Source: Bacteriovoracia bacterium (lineage in GTDB: Bacteria; Bdellovibrionota; Bacteriovoracia; Bacteriovoracales; Bacteriovoracaceae). Taken from it: DNA of 64,000 nt. The notes under the pieces were generated by a model. The model made no database searches and was not told where the DNA came from. It saw only the letters and a list, made by a program, of their open reading frames with translations. Location: the NCBI GenBank assembly GCA_030431635.1, contig JAUIIL010000004.1, positions 248,001 to 312,000 on the forward strand, written 5' to 3'. The translations under genes and the position numbers were made by a program. Shown here in pieces: positions 51,841 through 61,281 of the stretch (positions are counted from its first letter, which is position 1; each line of letters starts with the position of its first letter).

Positions 51841-52604
51841 TATTTTGAACCAGGTTTACGTCTAACAAGAAACTGTTCTTTCTCGAAAAGTCTCTTGGTT
51901 ATGCCTATCGTGAGAGTTTCCCAAGCATCATTTCGCTGATCTCCCTCTGGGCCAGGTAGATCCATTCCAAAATTATCGATTTTATCGTGTGCGGCCCAGA
52001 CCTTATTGGCCTTAAGCTCTAGGGTATACTTATCATTAAGTTCATATTTGGCCCCAAGACCTAATCCATAAGAGATAGAGAAAACATGGTCATCATCAAT
52101 TTTTTCATCTGGATCGATAAAGTTAAGAGGATCGTTTAAATCGACATTTGTTGTAACAAGTCCTCCAAAGTCTGCCTGAATAAAGGGATAGAGTTTGGCG
52201 TCTTCATCAAACTTAAATTGGTATCTAACAAAACCCATGAGGGCCAGAATATCAGAGCGAAAATTGGCCCCACGAGGGTAGCGACTTGTTTCAGGAGAGT
52301 TCAAATCATCTTCAGTAACTTTTGTTAAAGAAAGATTGGCCCCATATTCGAAATTATTTTTAAGTCGAGAGTACCCAACACCAAAAGTTCTCCCAAGAGT
52401 TGCTTGAAGTCTTTTTTGTGTTGAAATATCTAGTTCCGATTGACTAACCCCAAGAACTATTCTTAGAAACTCATCAACTTGCTCTTTATCAACAACAACT
52501 AAACTCTCTTCCCCAATCTCTAAGCAATCAGCACCAGTCTCTTGCCCTTTGACCTGGGCCAAGACTGAGAAAATGAGAAAAGAAAAGAAAAAGAGAATTT
52601 TCAT
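51840..52604 (-). CDS. Outer-membrane beta-barrel protein, sigma-54-type promoter
   Basis: From ATG 52604 (AGAGG upstream) the product is 254 residues with a signal peptide (ILFFFSFLIFSVLAQVKG, cut near 20). The mature part alternates as an eight-stranded OmpW/OmpA-like barrel: FGVGYSRLKNNFEYGANLSLTKV, ILALMGFVRYQFKFDEDAKLYPFIQADFGG, FSISYGLGLGAKYELNDKYTLELKANKVW. The final LTIGITKRLF is strand-like, but the protein ends basic rather than with the usual aromatic residue. Ligand is unknown. A perfect -24/-12 promoter precedes it. Confidence 0.78.
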   Translation of the reverse strand: MKILFFFSFLIFSVLAQVKGQETGADCLEIGEESLVVVDKEQVDEFLRIVLGVSQSELDISTQKRLQATLGRTFGVGYSRLKNNFEYGANLSLTKVTEDDLNSPETSRYPRGANFRSDILALMGFVRYQFKFDEDAKLYPFIQADFGGLVTTNVDLNDPLNFIDPDEKIDDDHVFSISYGLGLGAKYELNDKYTLELKANKVWAAHDKIDNFGMDLPGPEGDQRNDAWETLTIGITKRLFEKEQFLVRRKPGSK

Positions 52605-52632
52605 TGTTACTACCTCTATGCTTTTAAATAAG

Positions 52633-52648
52633 AGCAATAAGGGTGCCA
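52633..52648 (-). promoter_or_regulatory. Perfect sigma-54 promoter of the barrel-protein gene
   Basis: The minus strand reads TGGCACCCTTATTGCT, an exact match to TGGCAC-N5-TTGCW. The start would be near 52622, 18 bases before the ATG, the same spacing as for the gene at 25945-26814. Confidence 0.75.
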
Positions 52649-52805
52649 TTTTTACACAGCTAAGCTCTTAAAATGACGAGGGCTTAAATGTCTAAATGGT
52701 GTATTATAGCTAGTTCTTGAACTAATTGGAGATAGTTTTCAATACTTTACATCGCTGTTCTTACAAGATAAAAATTTAGAATTAAGTTTTGAGAGAGGAG
52801 GGTTT

Positions 52806-53882
52806 ATGAAAGCTTTAGTATTGTTGTTCATGACTTTATTTGCAACTAGTGTTCAGGCCAATTTTGGTCAAATAGTCGATTGTCCAGATGTTTTAAGTCA
52901 ATTTAAGGATGAAAAGAGCCGGGCCCACTGTCGTCTTGCACACGGATCAGATATTAGTTTTTATAGTGAAAAAGAAACCAAAATTTATATCAAAAAAAGC
53001 AATGGAGAGCTAAAGGTCTTAGATTTTGATGCAAATAAAGCTTATCACTTACTAGATCTTAACCCCAGGAATTCATTCACAGATGTGATGTATAATGAGG
53101 AAATAGAAAAATGGGTTGTTTACAATGCCCTCGGTCATCTCTACGGGATAGATGCTCTTTATTTATTTGATAAGGATTACGATTTTAGTAAGTTCGTCCT
53201 TACCTTCCTTCTTGAAGGCAGTAGAGTGCCTCTGAATGAGCTGCTGACATTTGATGGGACAAAAGTAAAACTGACAGATGAGAACGGTAAAGACTTTTAT
53301 ATTGATACGAAAGTACCAACTCTTGAAGAGATCAAAGAAGAAGCTTTTAACTATTTTGAAACCCGCTCTACAAGCTGGACATTTCTTAAAAATGGTCTAG
53401 GTGAATATCCTTCTTATAAAAAAGTCACTGCTATTTTTGAAAAATGTGAAGCGATAGAAAAGGATAAGAAAAGAGAGAAGTGTTTTAAGAATGAAGGCCA
53501 ACTCCTTCAACTAGATATCCTAGAGTACGTGAAAGAAAATTTCGAAGATAATTATAATACTCGTGATCTAATTAAATACTTAGGTAATGAAGATAAACAT
53601 AGGTTTGAAGAGTTCTATATAGCACGTAGCCTTTTTAGACATTATAAATACATGAGGGAGTCAGAATTATTAGATCTTGAAAACCCATGGACTGGTTTTT
53701 CACCTGTTTTAAATACTCTAAGTAGTTTTGGGTCAAAGCCAGCGATACAGTTTTCATATTTTTTAAATAGAGGGACTAGTTTTCTCTCTATAGGAACATT
53801 TCCGAATAAGCCAGCTGGTTATAGTGTTCGTTATGCTTACTATCCCGTTGGAGTGATTCCGTGGGAAGAGATAAAAGAGTAA
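52806..53882 (+). CDS. Secreted protein, unknown function
   Basis: A 358-residue protein with a signal peptide (LVLLFMTLFATSVQA, cut before NFGQ) and GAGAGGAGG ahead of the ATG. Early cysteines (VDCPDVL, AHCRLAHG) and a later pair (EKCEAIEK, EKCFKNEG) suggest disulfides. The first half is beta-rich, the second helical. It converges with the deiminase-fold gene with ten bases between. No family is recognised. An inverted repeat TAGTTC-TT-GAACTA (52711-52724) upstream may be regulatory. Confidence 0.65.
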   Translation: MKALVLLFMTLFATSVQANFGQIVDCPDVLSQFKDEKSRAHCRLAHGSDISFYSEKETKIYIKKSNGELKVLDFDANKAYHLLDLNPRNSFTDVMYNEEIEKWVVYNALGHLYGIDALYLFDKDYDFSKFVLTFLLEGSRVPLNELLTFDGTKVKLTDENGKDFYIDTKVPTLEEIKEEAFNYFETRSTSWTFLKNGLGEYPSYKKVTAIFEKCEAIEKDKKREKCFKNEGQLLQLDILEYVKENFEDNYNTRDLIKYLGNEDKHRFEEFYIARSLFRHYKYMRESELLDLENPWTGFSPVLNTLSSFGSKPAIQFSYFLNRGTSFLSIGTFPNKPAGYSVRYAYYPVGVIPWEEIKE

Positions 53883-53892
53883 ACTCTCTAAG

Positions 53893-54816
53893 TTATTCAG
53901 TTGTTGGTATATTTTTTGAGATACAATGTAGAGAGCCATTTAATCCATCTGGGCGATCGAACTCTATAAAATGTACTTTTGAAAAAAACTTTGAATATAT
54001 TCTTTCAACGGCGCGATCGAGTTCTCGGTATTTATCGAGATTTAATGTTGGAATAAAAACGCTATCGTTTACAATTAAACTATTTAAATAATTAAAGTGA
54101 GGAAACTCTGTGATTTTAGGGACTAAGAAAACTTTAAAATCATAGCTCTCGAGGATTTTCTTATAAGAGAGATCATCCGTTAAAACGACTTTATCACTAA
54201 GAAATTTAATCGATTCGTCAGCATGGCCTATTCCTCTTTTATTATAATCTAGTTCTAATATACTAGAGCAACCTAACGTTTTTAATAAATCTGAGCTAGA
54301 TGCAGTATCTCTTTTAATTGTAATACAGAAGCCTTCAGCATTACTTATGAGGTTGCCTCCTTCTAAAAAACTCGAACTCAATTCAAACTGATGATTTTCT
54401 TCGAAAAGATCAATAAATGAGTTCATCATATTTTCTTTAAAAGGAGACTGTCCTGTACCTTGAAGCCACTTAACTTCTTTGTGATTTGAGTTTATCAATG
54501 GAATAGGTAAAGAATCTCTTAAGTAGACAGCTCTGGCCGGTCCAAGGAAGGGAACGAAAGTGACATTACTTTTATTTTCTATCTCTTGAGGGATAAACAT
54601 TTCTAATCCAATTGGATAATACAAAAAGATAGGAAAATTTTTTGGCAGAAGAGAGATTATCTTATGAATAGCATTTGAATGAACTTTCTGGCGAGGAAGA
54701 TACCCAAGCATAATTCCTTGGCTTGGCAAGTATTCAGGCCAGGGAATATATTCATCTGATAAAGCATTTTTCAAACTAAAAATATGGAGTAAAAGGAAAA
54801 AGAGCCACTTCTTCAA
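53893..54816 (-). CDS. Secreted enzyme of the peptidylarginine / agmatine deiminase superfamily
   Basis: A 307-residue protein with a signal peptide (WLFFLLLHIFSLKNALS) and the guanidine-modifying fold. Visible landmarks in order: EYLPSQGIMLGYLP, YLRDSLPIPL (Arg-Asp), SFLEGGNLI (Glu-Gly-Gly-Asn), GIGHADESIKFL (catalytic His with Asp and Glu) and SLHCISKN (catalytic Cys near the C-terminus). This matches bacterial PAD (PPAD/agmatine deiminase) enzymes, which convert arginine-type guanidines to citrulline or ureido groups. Export makes peptidylarginine or a small guanidine outside the cytosol the likelier substrate; this is inference. All key residues appear present. Confidence 0.78.
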   Translation of the reverse strand: MKKWLFFLLLHIFSLKNALSDEYIPWPEYLPSQGIMLGYLPRQKVHSNAIHKIISLLPKNFPIFLYYPIGLEMFIPQEIENKSNVTFVPFLGPARAVYLRDSLPIPLINSNHKEVKWLQGTGQSPFKENMMNSFIDLFEENHQFELSSSFLEGGNLISNAEGFCITIKRDTASSSDLLKTLGCSSILELDYNKRGIGHADESIKFLSDKVVLTDDLSYKKILESYDFKVFLVPKITEFPHFNYLNSLIVNDSVFIPTLNLDKYRELDRAVERIYSKFFSKVHFIEFDRPDGLNGSLHCISKNIPTTE

Positions 54817-54847
54817 TTGATGTCCTTACTTTTTTATAACTTTGACT

Positions 54848-55279
54848 TCAAAATGTATTTTTCGAAAGATCTTTGTATAGACGAACTCCATCCTTATCAA
54901 AATCTGTAGGGTCAAATATTTCTTTTTCAAGATCAAGTATTGTATATAGGCAACCCTCATCTTTCATAGCATTGCTCAAAATTTCTCTATCGCCATCAGA
55001 CCAAGAATCTATTCGAGTCCCTCCTCTCTTGCTGTCTTTTATCTCTCTATCGACTGTACCATCAACGACTTCACTCTTCTTAAGTCTTTCTAGAACTGAT
55101 ACTCCTAGAGTAGAACGTACGTAACCATCATGATGTCGGTCGAGCCCAACAGCATCAAAATTTTTTCCATCAACTTCTATTGTTTTATTCAGATCGCATG
55201 CCTTAGCAAAATATCTACCAACAGGAGTTGAAAAGGCAGTTGAAGTAAGCAGTAATGACCCTAATAATAGTTTATTCAT
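54848..55279 (-). CDS. Small secreted protein with EF-hand-like calcium loops
   Basis: A 143-residue protein with a signal peptide (LLLGSLLLTSTAFS). Near the C-terminus DFDKDGVRLYKD matches the 12-residue EF-hand loop (D-x-D-x-D-G...D), and LDRHHDGYVRSTLG near residue 47 resembles a second, weaker loop. Two Cys (KACDLN, EGCLYT) may bond. It lies just upstream of the deiminase-fold gene on the same strand, 31 bases apart, and may be co-transcribed. PAD enzymes can be calcium dependent, which makes the pairing suggestive only. Confidence 0.65.
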   Translation of the reverse strand: MNKLLLGSLLLTSTAFSTPVGRYFAKACDLNKTIEVDGKNFDAVGLDRHHDGYVRSTLGVSVLERLKKSEVVDGTVDREIKDSKRGGTRIDSWSDGDREILSNAMKDEGCLYTILDLEKEIFDPTDFDKDGVRLYKDLSKNTF

Positions 55280-55494
55280 TTTTATAATCCTTAGTTTTAG
55301 CTCAATTTAAAAATAATTTTTTATCACAATGTACGCATTCTTTCAGACTTTAAGGTTTAGGGCCACAAGCCTTAAAACATTTACAAAAGATTGTATAGAT
55401 TTTTGACACACAAGCGTACTATAGATTTTTCCTATTTCTCTTTTGGGATAAAAGAAGACATCATGATGAAAGAAATTATTTTTAAGGAGAAAAT
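55280..55494. promoter_or_regulatory. Divergent promoter region with repeats
   Basis: Between the EF-hand and SDR genes. It holds a dyad TTTAAGG (55349-55355) / CCTTAAA (55370-55376) and the direct repeat TATAGATTTTT twice, 26 bases apart, around a TTGACA. A promoter for the SDR gene lies here, but I cannot fix its -10. Confidence 0.35.
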
Positions 55495-56166
55495 ATGAGT
55501 GTTGTTGTTATTACTGGGGCCAATAGAGGTATTGGATTAGAATTGACGAAAAAATTCTTGAGTGAAGGGGATAATGTTATTGCTCTTTGCCGTCAAAGTT
55601 CTGAGGAATTAAGAAAAACGCAAGCTCAGATTATTGAAGGAGTAGATGTTACGGATTTCTCCTCAATTGAGAAGGCCCGTAAGCAAATAAAGGAAGAGAG
55701 TATTGATATTTTAATTAATAATGCCGGGGTATGGAGTAGCGAGTCTCTTGAGTTATTAAATGAGAGGGCCTTTGAAAAAATGAAGAAGACTTTTGACGTG
55801 AATACTCTTGGGCCTTTAAGAGTGACCTCTGTTCTTCTTGAGAAAATGAATGCGGGTGGCAAAATAGCTGTCATTACAAGTCGTATGGGCTCCATTGCTG
55901 ATAACACTTCTGGTGGACGTTATAGCTACCGCTTTTCTAAAGCTGCCGTAAACGCGGCGTTTAAATCACTGGCCATTGACCTTGCACCTCAAGAGATTTC
56001 AGTGGCCCTTCTGCATCCAGGCTTTGTTCAGACAGATATGACCGATCATCAAGGAGATCTTAAAGCTAGTGGATCAGCGCAGCATCTGTATGAAAGGATT
56101 AAAAAACTTTCACCACAGAATTCAGGAACTTTTTGGCACTGCAAAGGAGAAGTTCTTCCTTGGTAG
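55495..56166 (+). CDS. Short-chain dehydrogenase/reductase (CsgA/C-factor-like)
   Basis: A 223-residue Rossmann-fold enzyme: TGANRGIG (cofactor loop), NNAGVWSS, the catalytic Ser in VITSRMGSI, and YRFSK (Tyr-x3-Lys), then HPGFVQTDMT. The compact size and TGANRGIGLEL start resemble the C-factor group named after Myxococcus CsgA, but substrate is unknown. AAGGAG lies at good distance from the ATG. It appears to be transcribed alone. Confidence 0.88.
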   Translation: MSVVVITGANRGIGLELTKKFLSEGDNVIALCRQSSEELRKTQAQIIEGVDVTDFSSIEKARKQIKEESIDILINNAGVWSSESLELLNERAFEKMKKTFDVNTLGPLRVTSVLLEKMNAGGKIAVITSRMGSIADNTSGGRYSYRFSKAAVNAAFKSLAIDLAPQEISVALLHPGFVQTDMTDHQGDLKASGSAQHLYERIKKLSPQNSGTFWHCKGEVLPW

Positions 56167-56245
56167 GGCCTGGGTAATTCAATCGGAGCTTCTTGTCAGT
56201 AACGAAAATTCTTGAGACACTTTTATTTCTCAGAGAGGGGATTGG

Positions 56246-58684
56246 GTGTTTTTTCTTTTTTTACTGACGTATTTTATTCAGCCGTTGTTTGCTCAAAGTT
56301 ATGAAGCTGATTTATTATTAAATTCATTTAAAAATTATTGCCCTCAAGATTTCTCTCAAAACGAAAGACTTCTTACAACCCAAACTGATGCATTGATTTC
56401 AACTTTGAGTAAATTAAAAGAGAGAGAGGAATGCCAGTTTAGTGATATTCTCTCTCTTCATGCCGAGAATTATCAGAAAGCCGTTGGGCTTTATTCTAAT
56501 TTTAACGATCAGAAACTCAAAAGGCTCTCTCTCGAAAAACAAATGATTAGCTACACTCAAATGATTGATAGTGGGAACTATACAGAGACAGAAGTAGGGT
56601 ACTTAGAAAATGCTCTCTTTAACGCCCAGTTAGAAATTCTTGGTATTCAAGATAAAGAAATGAGGCGTTTTACTTTCATTGGGTCAAAAGCAGAAAATGC
56701 CTCTCAGGCCTTTATTAGTGAAGTGAATACTTTTCTTGAACTCAATAAAAAAAATCCTGATTGCTACTCAAACGCCCAACAACTCTCATCTCTCATTTCG
56801 GGGACGATAGGTGGAGCTTCTTTTTTCCTCTCTCCGGTGACTTCAATCGCAGTTAACACCGTCGCAGGACTTGGGCAGAGATTAGCAGAGGTTTTTAGAC
56901 AAAAGCGCTACAACCGATCGATTCGTCAGTTTAACCAAGCGAAGATGATTGATGCTCTTCAATGTTCGTCCCTCACTTTGTCTAGGAATTATTGTGATGC
57001 AGATAACTCAATTCGTGTGATTGATAATTATATTCAAATGAAGAAGAAGAAAACGAAAACTCTTTTTGGAATTGATTTACTGGGAAGAAAACTAATTAAC
57101 ACTGATAACTGGCTCAGGAAAGTGGTCTCTGGTTCTGTGATTAGGCGCTCTGGAAATTTTCAAGATTGGCAGAACAGACAAAGAGAGGTTGATCTTCTAA
57201 GAATCATGGCCCAAGAACTTAGTACTTTTGAGTTTGAAAGCCGTCAGTTCTGGCAATTTATCACTGATGGAAAACAACTCTCTCAAGCTGTTATTAATGG
57301 AATCAACGATCTTCTTGCTGGGCCAATGCGTGCTTTTAACAATTCAAATCCTGTCTTTAGAACTAGAGATGTAAGTCTATTTGCGTTTCAGTTACTCACT
57401 CCTTCTCTTAATGCAATTCCTTTGTGCCCATATGAGAGAGGACAACCGACAGATTCAAACTCATCTCAGTGCTCCATTATTGATTATGTTGATAGAGTTT
57501 ATAAAAAACAGTTCCTCGATCTTGAGGATTGGAGAATCATCATCAAGAGAGCGAAAGAGGTAGTTGAGTTTGAATTTTTAAATGCTCAGTCAAACTTACG
57601 TAGAGTCAGAACTCTTGATCCTGAAACTCTTTTTTCTAATACAAAACTCATGAATGGAGAGTTTAGAAATGTGAGTGGAGAGCTAGAAAATGTCATCAAA
57701 ATCCTCTCACAAATAAAGAATTACTTAAGTGATAGGGGCTGTCTGAATAAGGGAGATGCTTGTCGAGCAAAGTTAACAGCTGATCATCCCCATTATGATG
57801 TGATTGATGATATCGACAAGACCTCTCAAATGACTCTTGATGTCTCTAAAATGATTAAAAGTGCTCTTCATATTAGTAACCCTCTTTATTATCCTAAGCA
57901 GTGCTCATTTATCTTTGAAGAGATTTATGTTGCTTCAAAGACATGTGATAAAGATGGAGAAAATTGCCAAGAAGTGAAGAGAGTAAGAGCTAAGCCATCC
58001 TTTAACCAAGATTTAAAACAAAGGGCCTATGCTCTGGCCGATTGTATCTCTCAGATCCTTGAACTTGATGAGAGGGGGAATCTGATCTTTTTTGATAGGT
58101 TAAAATTTGTGGTTCAGTATGAACTTGAGTCAAGACTGAAAGATGGTGATTTTAGTAATCATGTGGAAGAGCTTCTATTTGAATCAAGAAGTGAATTAAT
58201 TGAGAACATTAAGTTTCAAAACCAAGGCTCACTTTCTTTGGCCAGAGACCAATTGGAGGAAACCAAAGAGAAGTCAAAACAAGCGCTTAAGAATTACTGG
58301 GCCGTTTTCGAAAAATCATTTATTAAACTTTTAGAGTCTTATGAATTAGAAACTTATAATCTAAGAAGTTTATGTTTAAGGTCTCTTACTTATCTTCCTT
58401 TAGAAAAAGATAATAAGAAAAAAAATGAAGAGAAAAATACTAAGTGGAGAGAAAGAAAAATTGATGAGTTTTTCTCTCAAATCTATCCTTATTGCTCTGG
58501 GGTTAATCTGACTCATTACGAGCAAGGGCCATCAATCAAGTGGGCCGATTATATAGAAAAAAGAGACGGACTTTATCAATTTTCTCAAAAGCCAGAAAGA
58601 CAAAGATTATGTTTAACTGATATTTATAATAGAAGAGTTCGCATCTATGAGGATCGTGAGCTCGAAGGAATAAATGGGGAGTAA
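56246..58684 (+). CDS. Large secreted helical protein, unknown function
   Basis: An 812-residue protein from GTG 56246 with a signal peptide (FLFLLTYFIQPLFA, cut before QSYE). A hydrophobic stretch (LISGTIGGASFFLSPVTSIAVNTVAGL, about 185-210) sits within otherwise helical, charged sequence, and many cysteines are scattered in the rest. The plan, a long exported helical protein with one internal hydrophobic segment, recalls the 794-residue protein at 28.5-30.9 kb, though I see no sequence identity. No catalytic motif is recognised. It is followed two bases later by the Mpo1-like gene. Confidence 0.65.
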   Translation: MFFLFLLTYFIQPLFAQSYEADLLLNSFKNYCPQDFSQNERLLTTQTDALISTLSKLKEREECQFSDILSLHAENYQKAVGLYSNFNDQKLKRLSLEKQMISYTQMIDSGNYTETEVGYLENALFNAQLEILGIQDKEMRRFTFIGSKAENASQAFISEVNTFLELNKKNPDCYSNAQQLSSLISGTIGGASFFLSPVTSIAVNTVAGLGQRLAEVFRQKRYNRSIRQFNQAKMIDALQCSSLTLSRNYCDADNSIRVIDNYIQMKKKKTKTLFGIDLLGRKLINTDNWLRKVVSGSVIRRSGNFQDWQNRQREVDLLRIMAQELSTFEFESRQFWQFITDGKQLSQAVINGINDLLAGPMRAFNNSNPVFRTRDVSLFAFQLLTPSLNAIPLCPYERGQPTDSNSSQCSIIDYVDRVYKKQFLDLEDWRIIIKRAKEVVEFEFLNAQSNLRRVRTLDPETLFSNTKLMNGEFRNVSGELENVIKILSQIKNYLSDRGCLNKGDACRAKLTADHPHYDVIDDIDKTSQMTLDVSKMIKSALHISNPLYYPKQCSFIFEEIYVASKTCDKDGENCQEVKRVRAKPSFNQDLKQRAYALADCISQILELDERGNLIFFDRLKFVVQYELESRLKDGDFSNHVEELLFESRSELIENIKFQNQGSLSLARDQLEETKEKSKQALKNYWAVFEKSFIKLLESYELETYNLRSLCLRSLTYLPLEKDNKKKNEEKNTKWRERKIDEFFSQIYPYCSGVNLTHYEQGPSIKWADYIEKRDGLYQFSQKPERQRLCLTDIYNRRVRIYEDRELEGINGE

Positions 58685-58686
58685 GC

Positions 58687-58992
58687 ATGGAATTTAAAAG
58701 TTTTAAAGATTTTTATCCTTATTATCTCGGAGAGCATAGTAACAAGACTTGCCGCTGCCTTCATTTTCTAGGAACAACTCTACTTATTGCTTTACTTGGT
58801 TATAGCTTGATAAATCAAAATTATAATTACCTTTGGTTTCTCCCTGTTATTGGTTATGGTTTTGCTTGGGTTGGTCACTTTGTTTTTGAAAAAAACCGCC
58901 CTGCGACCTTTAAACATCCTCTCTACAGTCTGATGGGAGATTTTAAGATGTTTTGGGATATCTTGAGAAACCGTAAAATAATGTTCAACTAA
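58687..58992 (+). CDS. Mpo1-like (DUF962) membrane protein
   Basis: A 101-residue membrane protein with the full DUF962 signature: FYPYYLGEHSNKTCRCLHFLGTT, two membrane segments, GYGFAWVGHFVFEKNRPATFKHPLYSLMGDFKM. The conserved His residues (EH, LH, GHF, KHP) are intact. Yeast Mpo1 is an Fe2+-dependent dioxygenase in alpha-oxidation of 2-hydroxy fatty acids; bacterial members may do similar lipid chemistry, which would fit an organism making hydroxy-sphingolipids. It is two bases after the upstream gene. Confidence 0.88.
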   Translation: MEFKSFKDFYPYYLGEHSNKTCRCLHFLGTTLLIALLGYSLINQNYNYLWFLPVIGYGFAWVGHFVFEKNRPATFKHPLYSLMGDFKMFWDILRNRKIMFN

Positions 58993-59070
58993 ACTCTGTA
59001 ATTTTTACAATTCGTTTTTTTTCGTTGCAATTCTCGTGAAACACTGCGTTGGCTGAGGTATAGTCCTCCA

Positions 59071-59970
59071 ATGATTGAAACGTCTTCACTACAGACATTA
59101 ATGGCCATTAATAAGGTAAAGAGCTTCTCTAAAGCTGCAGATGAGTTAAATGTTACTCAATCGGCCATTAGTCAGAGTATTAAAAACCTTGAGAAAAAAA
59201 TAGGTGTTAAGCTTATTACTCGCTCTGGAAAACAAGTCTCTTTAACTCACGAAGGATTGAAACTCTGCTACTTAGGAAAAGACTTTTTCAAAAAATATGA
59301 TGTTGTCATGTCTCAAATCCTGGCCGAAAAACAAAAGGTCATGGGAAAGCTAACAGTTGGAACTTTAAACGGAGTAGGGAAATCCTGGGTTTCAAGCAGT
59401 GTGATAGAGTTTGCGACTCAATACAATGATGTTGACGTGAATATTATTATGGATTTCCCTGAGAACTTAATTGAGAGGTTTAACTCTAGTGATATTGATG
59501 TTCTTATTGTGCCTGAATCTCTAGTTCCAGTGAATGCTAACGGGCTTGAGCTAGAAAATGAATACTCAACACTTTGCTATCCTAACAGCCATGATTTTAA
59601 ACTAACTGATGAAATGGCGCTAAAAGATATTACTCAATATCCACTTATTTTCTTTGAAGAGAATGATCCCCTCTTTTTTAAGTGGTGTCGACAGCGTTTT
59701 GGCACAATCCCGCGAAGCATTAAGCCCAGAATTGTCGTAAACTCTTTTGGGCATATGCTAAAGGCCGTTCATCACAATTTAGGGATTGCCGTAGTGCCAA
59801 CTCATGTTTTTGAGAGGTCTTATTACAGAGATAAGGTACTTACACTTGGAGCCAATCAACTTGTATTTAACGATCGGTTTTATTTCGTCTATCATGAAGA
59901 TGCATTCGAGCTTTTAAAGGTAAAAACGCTCTATGACTTTATGAAAGAGCATAAACAAACGATCCAGTAG
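59071..59970 (+). CDS. LysR-family transcriptional regulator
   Basis: A 299-residue LTTR. The N-terminal winged helix is clear (LQTLMAINKVKSFSKAADELNVTQSAISQSIKNLEKKIGVKLITRSGKQVSLTHEG), followed by the substrate-binding domain (LTVGTLNGVGKSWVSS, IDVLIVPESLVP, GHMLKAVHHNLGIAVVPTHVFE). Most LysR proteins regulate a divergent gene; here no divergent gene is adjacent and it runs directly into the CCA/PAP gene, so its target is unclear. Confidence 0.92.
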   Translation: MIETSSLQTLMAINKVKSFSKAADELNVTQSAISQSIKNLEKKIGVKLITRSGKQVSLTHEGLKLCYLGKDFFKKYDVVMSQILAEKQKVMGKLTVGTLNGVGKSWVSSSVIEFATQYNDVDVNIIMDFPENLIERFNSSDIDVLIVPESLVPVNANGLELENEYSTLCYPNSHDFKLTDEMALKDITQYPLIFFEENDPLFFKWCRQRFGTIPRSIKPRIVVNSFGHMLKAVHHNLGIAVVPTHVFERSYYRDKVLTLGANQLVFNDRFYFVYHEDAFELLKVKTLYDFMKEHKQTIQ

Positions 59971-61281
59971 ATGAGAGAAGAGGCAATTGCAGAAGAGTTT
60001 CGGGAAGCCATCCCACGAAAACTCTTTAAATTTTTAAAAATTCTTTGGGAAAAGCAATACCATCCTTATTTTGTGGGAGGATCGGTTCGTGATTTTATTC
60101 TTTTAGGAAAAATTCCAACTGATATAGATATCGAAGTTCATTCCTTAGTTCCTATGAAAGAGGTGCAAAGAAGTGAAAATTGGCAGCAGCTTAAACTCAT
60201 CTTAAGCGAATCTTATGAATTAGAAGAAGTGGCCTATGAGATTCTCAAGGTCAAAGTAGGTGAATATGAAGTTGAGCTCTCTCCTCCTCGAATTGAAGAG
60301 TTTGAAAACCATCTTACAACTCATCATAATTTTAACTGTCGTTTATTTTCTCGTCTGAGTGTGAGTGAAGCTTTCAAAAGAAGAGATTTTACGATAAATG
60401 CTATGAGTGTTCTTATTGAATCAGAGTCCAAGAGCTCCTTCATCGACCCGTTTGGTGGGCTCTATGATTTAAAAAACCGCGAATTAAAAGCATGTTCAAA
60501 TGACTTTGTGAAAGACCCGGTTCGCTTTCTAAGGGCCATTCGTTTTTATTTTCGCTTTGGGTTTCGCCTTAATCCAACTCTTCAACATATGTTAGAGATG
60601 ATGGACTTAACTGGGATTTCTCATTTCTATGTTTGGAGAGAAGGGATAAAGTCTGGGCGTTTTTTTCTTTTTCTAAGAAAGATAGCTCAGGTTTCTCATC
60701 AATTACCGCAAAACCTTGCAACTTGTCTTTTATCTATTAAAGAACAAGAAGAAAAATTAGATGATTGGTTTTCTAGGCTCTTGAGATACTTTCCTAAAGA
60801 AGAAAAAGAGAGAATAATCTTTCTCGTTCTAGGACTTGATAACCTCATCAGTTCTCAAAGTAAGAGAGAGTTTTGTTCTTATTTTCAAACTTCTTTTAAG
60901 AGCGTTGAAAAAATAGAAAGTCTGAAGAGATTAGTGAGAAGTATTTTTAATCATGAAGAGGCGGTTAAACTTTTTCAAATAGAAAACGAAGAATTTTCTT
61001 CTTTTAGTGATGAGTTTTTGAAGGCCCTTTTACAGTTGAAAAGTCTTCTTGAGACACTTAACTGGCCTAGAAATGAAAAAGCCGATAAGGAACTTCTCGA
61101 AGAAATTGAAATGCTTATTAAGCCTGAGTTTTATTTTGAAGCAAAAAATGCTTTTTTCCTCTTCTGGGTTTTGAGAAACAAAATACAAGTTTCAGATGAA
61201 GTGTATCAAAAAGAAAAAATTGCTCCCAATCAGAGGAGTCTTTTTCAAATTTATCAATTACTCAAAAAATACTATGCATGA
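59971..61281 (+). CDS. Class II CCA-adding / poly(A) polymerase-type nucleotidyltransferase
   Basis: A 436-residue enzyme starting directly after the LysR stop. The head has FVGGSVRDFILLGK and TDIDIEVHSL (catalytic Asp-x-Asp), RRDFTINAMSV and FIDPFGGLYDLKNRELKAC; the neck has KDPVRFLRAIRFYFRFGF. These define class II tRNA nucleotidyltransferases and PcnB-type poly(A) polymerases, which sequence motifs alone do not separate. The C-terminal 200 residues are helical and divergent, with no HD domain that I can identify. It overlaps the GNAT gene by four bases. Confidence 0.85.
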   Translation: MREEAIAEEFREAIPRKLFKFLKILWEKQYHPYFVGGSVRDFILLGKIPTDIDIEVHSLVPMKEVQRSENWQQLKLILSESYELEEVAYEILKVKVGEYEVELSPPRIEEFENHLTTHHNFNCRLFSRLSVSEAFKRRDFTINAMSVLIESESKSSFIDPFGGLYDLKNRELKACSNDFVKDPVRFLRAIRFYFRFGFRLNPTLQHMLEMMDLTGISHFYVWREGIKSGRFFLFLRKIAQVSHQLPQNLATCLLSIKEQEEKLDDWFSRLLRYFPKEEKERIIFLVLGLDNLISSQSKREFCSYFQTSFKSVEKIESLKRLVRSIFNHEEAVKLFQIENEEFSSFSDEFLKALLQLKSLLETLNWPRNEKADKELLEEIEMLIKPEFYFEAKNAFFLFWVLRNKIQVSDEVYQKEKIAPNQRSLFQIYQLLKKYYA

